Shown here piece after piece: positions 8,840 through 17,999 of a DNA stretch of 64,000 bases (positions within the stretch are counted from its first letter, which is position 1; each line of letters starts with the position of its first letter). The position numbers and the translations under genes were made by a program. This DNA is from JAKZVK01 sp965248255 (GTDB taxonomy: Bacteria; Acidobacteriota; Terriglobia; Bryobacterales; UBA6623), in contig CBDFIW010000003.1 of NCBI GenBank assembly GCA_965248255.1, positions 1,736,001 to 1,800,000 of the forward strand, given 5' to 3'. Under the pieces are notes generated by a model, which searched no databases, was not told the DNA's origin, and saw nothing but the letters and a program-made list of their open reading frames with translations.

Positions 8840-10471
8840 ATGCCCCCTCACTTCCAGCCCCAACCGGGCCTGACCCCACCCGACGCCCGCGAGCGCACGG
8901 CCCGCACAGCCCACATGCAGGTCCTGGTAGGCCGAGTCCGCCAACTGGAAGAGCGTCTCCGCGGAGGCGGCGGTCCCGACCGCATAGCCAAACAGCACAA
9001 CGCCGGCAAGCTCACCGCCCGCGAACGCGTTCTAGGACTCATTGACTCCGGCTCGCAGTTCCTCGAAATCGGTCTGCTTGTTGCGTGGGACCGCCATGAC
9101 GGCAAAGCGCCCGCAGCCGGGGTCGTCACCGGTATTGGCCACGTCAGCGGACGTCCGGCCGCGATCGTCGCGAACGACTCAACCGTCAAAGCCGGCGCCT
9201 GGTGGCCCGAGACCGTTCCCAAGATCGTGCGCATGCAAGAGATCGCCATGCGCTGCCGCATCCCGATCGTCTATCTGGTCGACTCCTCGGGCATCAACCT
9301 ACCGTTCCAAGAAAGCATCTTTCCCGGCCAGTACGGCGGCGCGCGCATCTTCTATAACAATTCGCTGATGCGCCGCGTCCTGAAGGTGCCGCAAATATCG
9401 GCCGTCATGGGACCTTGCATCGCCGGCGGCGCCTATCTTCCGGCGCTCTCGGACGTGATCATCATGGTCGAGAAGACCAGCTTCATGGGCCTGGGCGGCC
9501 CCAATCTCGTCAAGGGTGCGATCGGCAAATCGGTCGACGCCGAGTCGCTCGGAGGCGCCGTCACGCACACGGAAACGAGCGGCGTCGCACATTACAAGGC
9601 CCGCAACGACGAACACTGTATCGAGACGATCCGGCAGATGGTTGCCGACCTCCCGCCGCGGCCCGACACACCGAAACACGACGCCTCCCCGCCACTTCTC
9701 GACGAAAACGGGATCTACTCCGTCCTGCCGGCCGACCATCGGCTGCCCTACGACGTGCACGAGATCCTCTTTCGCGTCATCGATCGCGAAGGCTACTTGG
9801 AATTCATGGCGGACTACGCGCCGGAAGTTCTCTGCGCCGACGCCCGCATCGAGGGACGGCCGATCGGGATCATCGCCAACCGCCGCGGCTTTTTGCGGGG
9901 GAAGAAAGCGCGCGTGGGGGCGATCATCTATACCGAAAGCGCCCGCAAGGTGGCGGAGTTTGTCGAGCGCTGTGACCGGACGGGCATCCCGTTGGTCTAT
10001 CTCCAGGATGTGACGGGCTTCATGGTTGGTCCCGAGGCCGAACAGAGCGGCATCATTCGGGCCGGGGCCGAGATGGTCGAGACGATGGCGTGCGCGTGCG
10101 TGCCGAAGATCGTCGTTACCCTGAGCCACGCCAGCGGCGCCGGCTACTACGCCATGGCAGGACAGGGCTTTGACCCCGATTTCATCTTCAGTTGGCCAAC
10201 GGCACGAGTCGGCGTGATGGAAGGTGAGTCCGCGGTGCAGGCTCTCTACGCTGCCGAGCTGGAACGCCTCCATGCAGAAGGCGAAGAGGTCAGCGAGGAG
10301 GTCAAGCGAGCCATGGACCGCACGCGCGCCGACTACGAGCACTCCCTCGACGCAAGGTGGGCCGCCGCTCGCGGCCATGTAGATGCGGTCCTCGACCCCA
10401 AAGACACCCGCAGGACAATCACCTTGTGTTTGGAGGCAACAATCCACGCACAACCGTTGATCCGACCTTGA
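8840..10471 (+). CDS. acyl-CoA carboxylase carboxyltransferase subunit (methylcrotonyl/propionyl-CoA type)
   Basis: A 543-residue cytoplasmic enzyme from ATG 8840; the frame is open upstream, but the additional residues are low in conservation and the family starts near here. It carries both crotonase-like halves. The N-terminal half has RIAKQHNAGKLTARERV, YLVDSSGINLPFQESIFPG and SAVMGPCIAGGAYLPALSD. The C-terminal half has GIIANRRGFLRGKKARVGA, PLVYLQDVTGFMVGPEAEQ and TLSHASGAGYYAMAG. It moves the carboxyl group from carboxybiotin to an acyl-CoA. Motifs and length fit the MCC-beta/PCC-beta group rather than bacterial AccD. No biotin carboxylase or biotin carrier gene is adjacent, so the alpha subunit must be elsewhere and the substrate cannot be fixed. 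Confidence 0.88.
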   Translation: MPPHFQPQPGLTPPDARERTARTAHMQVLVGRVRQLEERLRGGGGPDRIAKQHNAGKLTARERVLGLIDSGSQFLEIGLLVAWDRHDGKAPAAGVVTGIGHVSGRPAAIVANDSTVKAGAWWPETVPKIVRMQEIAMRCRIPIVYLVDSSGINLPFQESIFPGQYGGARIFYNNSLMRRVLKVPQISAVMGPCIAGGAYLPALSDVIIMVEKTSFMGLGGPNLVKGAIGKSVDAESLGGAVTHTETSGVAHYKARNDEHCIETIRQMVADLPPRPDTPKHDASPPLLDENGIYSVLPADHRLPYDVHEILFRVIDREGYLEFMADYAPEVLCADARIEGRPIGIIANRRGFLRGKKARVGAIIYTESARKVAEFVERCDRTGIPLVYLQDVTGFMVGPEAEQSGIIRAGAEMVETMACACVPKIVVTLSHASGAGYYAMAGQGFDPDFIFSWPTARVGVMEGESAVQALYAAELERLHAEGEEVSEEVKRAMDRTRADYEHSLDARWAAARGHVDAVLDPKDTRRTITLCLEATIHAQPLIRP

Positions 10472-10901
10472 GCTACCCGCAAGCCCTGATCCTTCTGTGC
10501 GCATTGAGCAGTGGACGAAGCGCGTCCGCGTCGAGGAGGTCGATTGTTACGAAAAGCATCAAGGTTGGCCTGAGCTTTCTCGGCGGCGCCTGCCGACCGC
10601 CGTGGGTGAACGAAATCTCGCCCAAGCTCGGCGTGGGCAATCGCTCGATTAACACCCCAATCCGTGGGAAACGGCGAGGGAGAGGGGAGGGGAGGCGGCC
10701 TGGGCGAGCTACACCCCTGGATGAGCCTGGCTGAGGATTGCGAGGCTGAGCCTCCGCGTTCGACCGAATTGGGCGCCCAATTGTGCTTCAGTTTTCTTGC
10801 AATACCGTTTTCAATGAGCTACCCTCTCAGGAGTCTTCAATTCTAATTCTCTCCGTTGGACGTAGTCGCGGCTTTGGCTGCCACGGAGTTAGGAGTGAGT
10901 C
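10472..10901. other. intergenic region, no gene recognised
   Basis: About 430 bases with short open frames on both strands but no recognisable domain. It ends in the leader of the catalase-like gene, with GGAGTGAGTC just before its ATG. It must hold the catalase promoter, but I could not pick out clear -35/-10 boxes. Confidence 0.4.
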
Positions 10902-11936
10902 ATGGCAGATCTGAACCTACCCGAGAACCCATTCGAAACCATTCCGCCTGAAGAAGAGAACCAGATCAAGGAACTTGTCGATCTGGCACTCGAATTGCTC
11001 GCAAAGCGGTATGCGGCTCCGAACCCGAGTCTGCGCGGTGTCCATCCGAAATCTCACGGATGCGTACGAGCAACCTTGGAGGTTAACCGGGATCTTCAGC
11101 AGGGACTATTCGCGCAAACCGGCAGAAAGTTCAACGCCTGGATCCGCTTTTCGAATGCAACCACCCTCGTGAAACCCGATGTAGAGGATGGAAAGAACGC
11201 CAGCCGCGGCATGGCCATCAAGGTGGTAGATGTCAGGGACCGAGTGTTTTTCGAAGACGCCGGCGTACGCAGTCAAGATTTTCTGATGATCAATCAACCG
11301 TCGTTCGCGTTCGCCAACGTGATTGACTATCTGCGCCTGCACCAGATCCTGCTGCAACACAATGACGACCCGACGCTCTTTTTCGCACCCCTGCAGGTGG
11401 ACGTGCCGGGAATCTCCGGCGCAGATAAAGCGAGAATCTTTGAGACCTTCAAGCTGGTCCAGGCGTTGCAGGCCGTACCGGTTGCGAATCCGCTCGAGGT
11501 GCAGTATTTCGGCGCGGCGCCCTTTCTGTTCGGACCCGACCGTGTGATGAGGTTCTCCGCCGATCCCTGTGGTGAGAAGAAACCGCAAGTCCTGCCGGAA
11601 AACCCATCGGACAACTACCTGCGCAAGGCCTTGCTCGAGACGATGAAGGGAGACGGGGACGTGTGTTTCGATTTCAAGGTCCAGGTGCGTAACAAGGGTG
11701 AAGCCGGTCTGGAGATCGAGAATGCCTGCGCAGTCTGGGATGAAACACCGTGGCAGACCGTCGCAAAGATCACCATCCCGTCGCCCCAAGCGGGTCTCGA
11801 CACCCCGGGGGCGATCAACCAGTGCGAGAAGCGGGTCTTCACTCCCTGGCATGCGGTTTCCGCACACCAGCCCCTCGGGGGCATTAATCGCTTGCGCAGA
11901 GCGGTCTATATCGCCTCGGCCGAGCGCCGGCACTAG
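10902..11936 (+). CDS. catalase-family heme protein (small, SrpA-like)
   Basis: A 344-residue protein starting at ATG 10902 with AGGAG eight bases upstream. It keeps the catalase core: GVHPKSHGCVRATLEV with the candidate distal histidine, FNAWIRFSNATTL, SRGMAIKVVDV and QDFLMINQPSF. The C-terminal segment HQPLGGINRLRRAVY with its tyrosine matches the proximal heme ligand region of the mini-catalase group. At about 340 residues it is shorter than monofunctional catalases (about 480 or more). It probably decomposes peroxide or uses it in peroxidase chemistry; small members differ in activity. No signal peptide is seen. It is a single gene, convergent with the cytochrome c gene. Confidence 0.8.
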   Translation: MADLNLPENPFETIPPEEENQIKELVDLALELLAKRYAAPNPSLRGVHPKSHGCVRATLEVNRDLQQGLFAQTGRKFNAWIRFSNATTLVKPDVEDGKNASRGMAIKVVDVRDRVFFEDAGVRSQDFLMINQPSFAFANVIDYLRLHQILLQHNDDPTLFFAPLQVDVPGISGADKARIFETFKLVQALQAVPVANPLEVQYFGAAPFLFGPDRVMRFSADPCGEKKPQVLPENPSDNYLRKALLETMKGDGDVCFDFKVQVRNKGEAGLEIENACAVWDETPWQTVAKITIPSPQAGLDTPGAINQCEKRVFTPWHAVSAHQPLGGINRLRRAVYIASAERRH

Positions 11937-11968
11937 TGGACTGTCGCAAAGAAAACTTAATGGCAACC

Positions 11969-11997
11969 GGGCGGGCACGGGGGCCCGCCCCTACAAT
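11969..11997. repeat. GTAGGGG-family hairpin, variant copy
   Basis: Stem GGGCGGGC (11969-11976) with GCCCGCCC (11983-11990), followed by CTACAAT. It lies between convergent genes and could serve as a bidirectional terminator stem. Confidence 0.6.
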
Positions 11998-12034
11998 CTC
12001 GCTGGCCACTAGTAGACTACAGCCGAGCCGGCCG

Positions 12035-13755
12035 TCACAGGGTCTTGATGTACTCGATCACCTCCCGTTTTTCGGTATCACTCAGGTCGGTGCCGTAATC
12101 ATGCCCCGAGTTTGAGTTGGCCCGAATCGAAGTGACGAATTTACTGGTGGCCGGGCCGGCGTCGGTGACAAACCCGACGTTGACCGGATCCATTTCCCAG
12201 CTCCCGACATGAAAGCTCGTTAGGCGCTGCTCGGGCTTGTTGAGCAATTCCCAGAGGTTCGGTACCGAGCCGTTATGCAGAAACGGAGCTGAGGCCCAGA
12301 TTCCATTCAGGGGCCTGGACTTGTAGCGCGGCGGCCGGCGACGTTCTCCGTCTTCGTAGAACGCGTTTGCTTTTGCTGCCTTGACATAGGCCGGCAAGCC
12401 TTTAGCCAGTCTGACGGGTCCGAACTCCTCACGCAAGACGCCGATGACGCCGTTGCCCACCACCTTCGCGGTCGGCGCCTCAGGGTCAAACTGCTCGATG
12501 ATGCCAAGGTTCGGGAGCACCTGCGTGAGGGGAAGCATCGGCTGCCCTTCAAGCATTCCTGTTTTGGGGGTGCTGTTTGCGATGTTCGTGGCCATCGTCG
12601 GGTCGGTGCCCACCTTGTCGATGGGGGCCATTATGGCCTTGATCTCACGTTTGGGGTCTTTGCGATCGATGTCTGCATGACAGTGGACGCACAGTTTGTC
12701 GTAGTTCACCTTGCCGCGCGCGGCTTGGTCGCGGTCGATCTCGGGGAGAGTATCCTCGGGCCATTGCGGCGACCAAAGGGTGGTGAGGATCTCCTCCATA
12801 CGCTCCAGGCTCTTGACGTTGATATGATGCCGATAGCGCAGCTTTGGGGAACCGGCGACGTCCACCTGCTCGACGCGGAGATCGCCGAACACGCCGACGA
12901 CTTCGCCGACATTGCGAGTGTAGGGCCCGATGCCCGCGTTGACCGCGGCACCGTTCCACTGTACGATGTCGTGTTGCGGCGTATCCCATAGCACCGGATA
13001 CGAGACCGGAGCGTCCACCGGTTTCGCGTTGGCGGGCTCATTAATGGCGAATACCGAACCCTCGTTAAAGATGCTCCCAAAGGCATCCAGACGAGCGTAG
13101 CCGAAAGGGTGAGGCGGCTTGTTGACCCTCAGCCGCTCGGCCAGCGAAGCAGTCCGCTGCGCTAGCCGCTGTTTCAAGGCCGTCACGCTTGCGGATTCCG
13201 CATCAGCGCCCAGCACACGATCAGCGAAGCGGGCAAACTTCTCACTGTCGTCTCGTGTCTGTTGCAGGGACTCCCCAATCTCGCCCAGAAAGCCGTCAAA
13301 ATTCGAATGCGCCGGGGCGCCGTCCACCAGAACCTGTTCGCCCTCGTACGTAAACTGGCCGGTATGGCAGGCGGCACAGGTGAAACCGAAATGGGTTTCT
13401 CCGGATTCAGCATCGGTGTCTTTCACGAATCCAATGGGGAGTCCGTCGGGGTTCCACTTCGGGTCCGGCGGCCAGGCAATAAAGCGTAAACGCTCCATAT
13501 TCAAAGCGGAGCGCACCAGCTCTTTACTGTCAGCCCGCTCCAATGCGAGATACCAATCGTAGGGAATCACCCAGGATCCCTGGCTCGTGTACCACCATTC
13601 CATCTGGGTTTCGTGATCCCAGCCCTGGTCGAGAAAGCCGCCCGTGTACTCCCACGTCTCCGGTTCGGGAGCCCCGTGATCACACCCCCCCCCAGGATGA
13701 CAACCGCTGCACACAATCCCCATACCCTGGTCATTGCCCATACGCTGGTCGTCAC
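12035..13755 (-). pseudogene. di-heme cytochrome c lipoprotein, out of frame at a G9 tract
   Basis: The best start is GTG 13753-13755, preceded by AAAGGAGG (complement of 13761-13768). It gives a lipoprotein leader, TRVWGLCAAVVILGGG, leading to a cysteine. This leader is separated from the body by the run of nine G on the coding strand (13685-13693): one further G joins LGGG to CDHGAPEPETWEYTGG in a single frame of 574 codons. The body has two heme sites, FTCAACHTGQ and LCVHCHADID, and conserved segments such as WWYTSQGSWVIPYDWYLALE and PPRYKSRPLNGIWASAPFLH that mark a di-heme cytochrome c of the peroxidase-like superfamily. It would act in periplasmic electron transfer. The alternative start at 13741 lacks a ribosome site and export signal. 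Confidence 0.75.
13685..13693 (-). repeat. G9 homopolymer tract inside a lipoprotein signal sequence
   Basis: Nine C on the plus strand, nine G on the coding strand, at the lipobox of the cytochrome gene. G9 puts leader and body in different frames; G10 or G7 would join them, giving LGGGC or LGGC at the lipobox. Confidence 0.8.
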
Positions 13756-14195
13756 TTTAACCTCCTTTAGCCGACATTCCCTATCAGGATTTAGCTTTGG
13801 CTTAATCATCCGACGGGCTGACTCCCAACGAGAGTTTCCCATTAGGACTCGCGATTGGGACTCGTCACGTCTCGCATCTGCCACTCTCTCTTACACAGGT
13901 TCCCGGCGGATGCCCTCGGTATCATCTCGGCTCTCACGGGACGAACTCTCGTCGCGCCGGTTGTTCGGGAGCTAAACCCTCAGTAGGCGCACATCTCTTC
14001 ATGATTTTTTAAGAATTACACCAGCACGATTGTACAGACTGCGCCGCAGGAATGCAAACGTTTGCCAGTGTCTCAATTCGTTGCTGAGACAACGGTGGCT
14101 AGACCTGGCTAGACCCTATTTCGCAGTGCCGCAGGGCCAACTGGCCGAGTCCTTCATTGACACCGCTTCGAACCGCTCCCTACAATCGGACAAGA

Positions 14196-14271
14196 GGCCA
14201 GGTAGCTCAGTTGGTAGAGCGCAGCCCTGAAAAGGCTGGCGTCGGCGGTTCGATTCCGTCCCTGGCCACCA
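14196..14271 (+). tRNA. tRNA-Phe (GAA)
   Basis: A full 76-base cloverleaf. Acceptor GGCCAGG pairs with CCTGGCC (14261-14267), then A and an encoded CCA. D stem GCTC/GAGC; anticodon stem CAGCC/GGCTG with loop CTGAAAA and anticodon GAA at 14229-14231; T stem GGCGG/CCGTC with one G-T pair and loop TTCGATT. It stands alone. No integrase or repeated tRNA 3' end was seen nearby, so there is no sign that it serves as an attachment site. Confidence 0.96.
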
Positions 14272-14280
14272 CGTTTTCAA

Positions 14281-14964
14281 TCACTTAAAGCCACCACCTT
14301 CCCTCGATTGGTTCCAAAAACCCGTCCAGGGCTCGCCGGGATCTACCCCACCATATTTTGGGCCGATAGTTTCCCTCCAGACCGGAATCTTGATGGGAAC
14401 ACTGGCTCGTACCGACTGCGCGGTGCAACATGGATGCCCTCTACTCCCGGGTCTCGGTCTGGATGGGCCTTGCTGTCTTTCTCGGGCCGCCCGATTGGTT
14501 GCTGGATCGGCGTTTTCCAAGGCCTCGGCTACCTTGGTGTTCTGCTGGTTCACAACCGCCTAGACGCGGCTTGGAACGGCCTACCCCTGGGGGTCTGGTC
14601 CGCGGCCCTGGTTCTATTCACTTGTCTTCATTTGTGTCTCAACCGCCAGTCCCGCGTAGCCCCGGCGCCCCGCTACGAGCGCTTCACTACGTAGCACTGC
14701 GGACCAGAGGTTGATTCCATGACTGCTGGCCATCGGCTTTCATCCGCGGCACCCCTGCCAGTCGTCGCCCCCGGTCGAGGGTTGGCACAAACCAGACCGG
14801 CGAGAGTGCTTGCCCCTAACTGCGATGCAGGCTTCCCGGCCTGCCGAGGGTACGGCACGCCCTGCTACGTGATTCGGTTTGCAAGTCTCAAGAGAATGAA
14901 CACTGGACCGGTGTCGGGCGTCAGGGTATCGGGGTAATGGAGTACAATCCCAGCAGAATCGCGA
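14281..14964. other. intergenic region, no gene recognised
   Basis: About 680 bases between tRNA-Phe and the PSD1 gene. Several open frames of 60-130 codons overlap on both strands, none with recognisable motifs or good start signals. It should contain the promoter of the PSD1/DUF1501 pair. Confidence 0.4.
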
Positions 14965-17900
14965 ATGAAGGCAGAGAAGCTTACGGCGGCTTGGCTCCCG
15001 ATCGCTTGGCTCACGGCCGCGAGCTTGCTCGTTCCACGGCAAGTCGGCGGTGCGGACATCGGGGCCCGGGCGACGGACCTCATTGCAGAGCACTGCCTAC
15101 CGTGTCACGGCGCAGCACAGGCCCAATCCGGGCTGAATCTCTCGACGCGGGAGGATGCTCTTCGTGGTGGCAAGCGCGGGCCGGCGCTGGCTCCAGGTGA
15201 TCCCGAGGCAAGCTTGCTGTGGAACCGTGTCTCCGCGGGTGAAATGCCCCTGGGAAATCCGCTACCGCCGCGAGTGCGCGAAGTCTTCCACGCATGGATC
15301 GCCGCCGGGGCGCCGTGGAGTGGCCCACTCGAGATCAAAACCCCGCAACGGGCAGGCTCCACTTGGTGGGCCTTCCAGCCTCTTGAGGAACCCCGACCTC
15401 CATCGCCCCATGCGCTGCCGGATCATTGGCGTCACTCACCCATCGACCGCTTCGTCTACGAGCGTATGGAGCAGACCGGCCTGCTCCCCAGCCGGCCTAC
15501 CGATCCGCGGACCGTGATCCGCCGGGCCAGCTTCGGCTTACTCGGGTTGCCGCCGACTCCCGAAGAGACAGAGGCTTTCTTGAGCGATCCCTCGGCCGAA
15601 GCCTACGAGAAGCTGGTGGATCGGCTCTTGGCCTCGCCGCACTACGGTGAGCGCTGGGGACGGCACTGGCTCGACGCCGCCCGCTTCGCCGAAAGCGAAG
15701 GCTTCGAGCGCGACTGGCTGCGGGAAAATGCCTGGCCGTATCGTGACTACGTCATTCGAAGTTTCAACAACGACAAGCCGTATGCGCGATTCGCCCAGGA
15801 GCAGATCGCCGGCGATGTCCTCGAACCGGTAACCCATGACGGCATTGCGGCTACCGGGTTTCTCGTCGCGGGCCCGACCGACGTCGTCGGGCTGACGTCG
15901 GCTGTGGCCGCCCAACGGGAAACTGTCCGGCAAGACCAGCTCGAAGAGATCGTCGGGACCGTGTCACAAACTTTTCTCGGCCTGACCGTGAACTGCGCCC
16001 GTTGCCACGACCACAAGTTCGACCCGATCTCGCAGCGTGAGTACTACCGTGTGAAAGCCGCTTTCGAAGGCGTTTGGCAGGGAGAACGGGAGTTGCTCAC
16101 GCCCGCCGAGCAAAACGCCCGCCAGGACCTTCTGCAGCCACTGCGGCAGCGTATCGCGGAGCTCGAGGACCGGCTTGCCGGTCTTGAGATCCCGGCCCGA
16201 CGGCGTGCTATCGACAGACCGGATTCACCCAAGCCCCTCGCGGCGCCCGCACCCTTTGTGCAGTGGACGTTTGATCTCAATAGTCGCGACTTGGCCGGGT
16301 CGCTGCACGTCCCGTTGTCGAAGAAGGCCGAATTGGCCGACGGCCGTCTGCGCCCGGCCGGCGATGAGACGTCGGTGACGATTGAAACCGGTACGCTGCC
16401 GAAGGACCTCCGGGAGAAGACACTCGAAGCCTGGGTGTGGGTGCGTACGCTCCCGGAGAAGTCAACCCCGGTCATGCGCATCCAGAACACCGAGGGGTTT
16501 CGGGGCGCCGCGATGGACGGCATTCAGTACGAAGCCGGCGACGGTCGCCAATGGCGAAACGCCAGCACGGGCCGGTTCCGAAATGCCGACGTGCAGGGGG
16601 CGCCCGAACAGGCGAGCGAGGGGCAAGTCATCCACATCGCCATCACCTACGCAGCCGACCACAGCATCCGCCTGTACCGCAACGGGAAGCCTTACGGCGA
16701 GGCCTATACCCCCAACCTGGAGATCAAGGCGGCACGTTTGCAAACCTACGTTGCCAGCGAAGCCACCGTCTCTCTCTCGGCTTCCAAAGATCTCGAGCTC
16801 GAAGAAGTGCGCATTTATGGCCGCGCCCTGACCGCGAAGCAGGTGGAGGCTTCTTACCGTGCGGGGGCGCCCAATTTCACGCCGGACCAACTGCTCGAAG
16901 TCATGGCCCCCGGTGAAAAATCGCATACGGTAGACTTGCGCGCCGAGCTACGGGTGTTGCGGGAACGGCTCGACGCCATCCCGGAACCGGAGAATATCTA
17001 CGCCGCCGAGATCAAGCCGCCGGAGCCGACCTATCTGCTCGATCGCGGTGATGTCAACCAAAAAGGCGAGCGGGTCGCGGCGGGCGGCTTGTCGTGCGTC
17101 AGCGGTCTTTCACCGGAGTTCGGTCTGGAGGACGATGCTCCCGAGGCCGATCGCCGCCGCAAGCTCGCCAAGTGGGTAGCCAGTCCTGACAATCCGCTGT
17201 TTGCGCGAACCATGGTCAACCGCGTGTGGCACTACCATTTCGGAAGAGGCTTCGTCGGCAACCCGAACGACCTCGGGTTCAACGGTGGGCCGCCGACGCA
17301 TCCCAAGTTGCTCGACTGGCTGGCGACAGAATTCATCCGCGGCGGGTGGAGCCTCAAGAAGCTGCACAAGCTCATCATGATGTCGCAGACCTACCGCCAG
17401 TCTTCGGATTGGCGGGATCATGCGGCCACCAAGGACGCCGACAACCGTTTCCTGTGGCGTTACTCTCCTCGACGGCTCGAAGGGGAAGCGATTCGCGACG
17501 CGATGCTCCACGTCAGCGGCGTCATGAATGAGAAGATGGGCGGCCCGAGCTTCCGCCCTTTTACCACCGAGCGCCAGGGCTCGCTCGAGATCTACACAAC
17601 GATCGATGCCGATCAGCCCGACTTCAACCGCCGCACGGTCTATCGAATGAACGTCAGCTCGGCGTCGAGCCCTTTGCTCGATTCGTTCGACTGCCCCAAT
17701 CCGTCGGTCAAGGCGCCGAAGCGCGTCGTGACGACGACCCCGCTTCAAGCGCTGAGTCTGATGAACAATGCGTTCGTCCTGCGGCAAGCCGAAGCGTTTG
17801 CCCGCCGCGTAGAGCACGAGGCCGGCAAAGAGGTACGACACCGCATCGAGCGGGCTTTCGAACTCAGTCTGGGCCGTGCTCCCGAACCACGGGAACGGGA

Positions 17901-17988
17901 GTGGAGTGAAGGCCTGGTGCGGGATCAAGGCTTGACTAGCCTATGCTGGGGGCTCTTCAACACCAGTGAATTCCTGTACGTGAATTGA
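14965..17988 (+). CDS. PSD1 family secreted protein: cytochrome c + DUF1549 + LamG-like + DUF1553
   Basis: A 1007-residue exported protein. After the signal peptide (PIAWLTAASLLVPRQVGGAD) comes a planctomycete-type cytochrome c domain with one heme site, HCLPCHGAAQAQSGLNL. Next is DUF1549 (about 140-350) with GERWGRHWLDAARFAESEG and NCARCHDHKFDPISQREYY, which holds a second CxxCH. A LamG/concanavalin-like region follows (about 430-630), then DUF1553 with NRVWHYHFGRGFVGNPNDL and VTTTPLQALSLMNNAFV. The family is common in Planctomycetes and Acidobacteriota and nearly always sits before a DUF1501 gene, as here. A role in breaking down complex carbohydrates, with the heme domain as electron carrier, is suspected but not proven. 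Confidence 0.88.
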   Translation: MKAEKLTAAWLPIAWLTAASLLVPRQVGGADIGARATDLIAEHCLPCHGAAQAQSGLNLSTREDALRGGKRGPALAPGDPEASLLWNRVSAGEMPLGNPLPPRVREVFHAWIAAGAPWSGPLEIKTPQRAGSTWWAFQPLEEPRPPSPHALPDHWRHSPIDRFVYERMEQTGLLPSRPTDPRTVIRRASFGLLGLPPTPEETEAFLSDPSAEAYEKLVDRLLASPHYGERWGRHWLDAARFAESEGFERDWLRENAWPYRDYVIRSFNNDKPYARFAQEQIAGDVLEPVTHDGIAATGFLVAGPTDVVGLTSAVAAQRETVRQDQLEEIVGTVSQTFLGLTVNCARCHDHKFDPISQREYYRVKAAFEGVWQGERELLTPAEQNARQDLLQPLRQRIAELEDRLAGLEIPARRRAIDRPDSPKPLAAPAPFVQWTFDLNSRDLAGSLHVPLSKKAELADGRLRPAGDETSVTIETGTLPKDLREKTLEAWVWVRTLPEKSTPVMRIQNTEGFRGAAMDGIQYEAGDGRQWRNASTGRFRNADVQGAPEQASEGQVIHIAITYAADHSIRLYRNGKPYGEAYTPNLEIKAARLQTYVASEATVSLSASKDLELEEVRIYGRALTAKQVEASYRAGAPNFTPDQLLEVMAPGEKSHTVDLRAELRVLRERLDAIPEPENIYAAEIKPPEPTYLLDRGDVNQKGERVAAGGLSCVSGLSPEFGLEDDAPEADRRRKLAKWVASPDNPLFARTMVNRVWHYHFGRGFVGNPNDLGFNGGPPTHPKLLDWLATEFIRGGWSLKKLHKLIMMSQTYRQSSDWRDHAATKDADNRFLWRYSPRRLEGEAIRDAMLHVSGVMNEKMGGPSFRPFTTERQGSLEIYTTIDADQPDFNRRTVYRMNVSSASSPLLDSFDCPNPSVKAPKRVVTTTPLQALSLMNNAFVLRQAEAFARRVEHEAGKEVRHRIERAFELSLGRAPEPREREWSEGLVRDQGLTSLCWGLFNTSEFLYVN

Positions 17989-17999
17989 CGGACCAACCC

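Noticed and set aside
13690..13741. A third heme motif (CSGCH) at the start of the cytochrome c gene
   Set aside because: It is encoded in the frame starting at ATG 13741, which has no ribosome site and no export signal. The other frame has AAAGGAGG, GTG start and a lipoprotein leader over the same bases, so CSGCH is a chance product of the wrong frame.
14281..14737. Open frames after tRNA-Phe as a possible integrated element
   Set aside because: No integrase motif, no duplicated tRNA 3' end and no phage genes were found.
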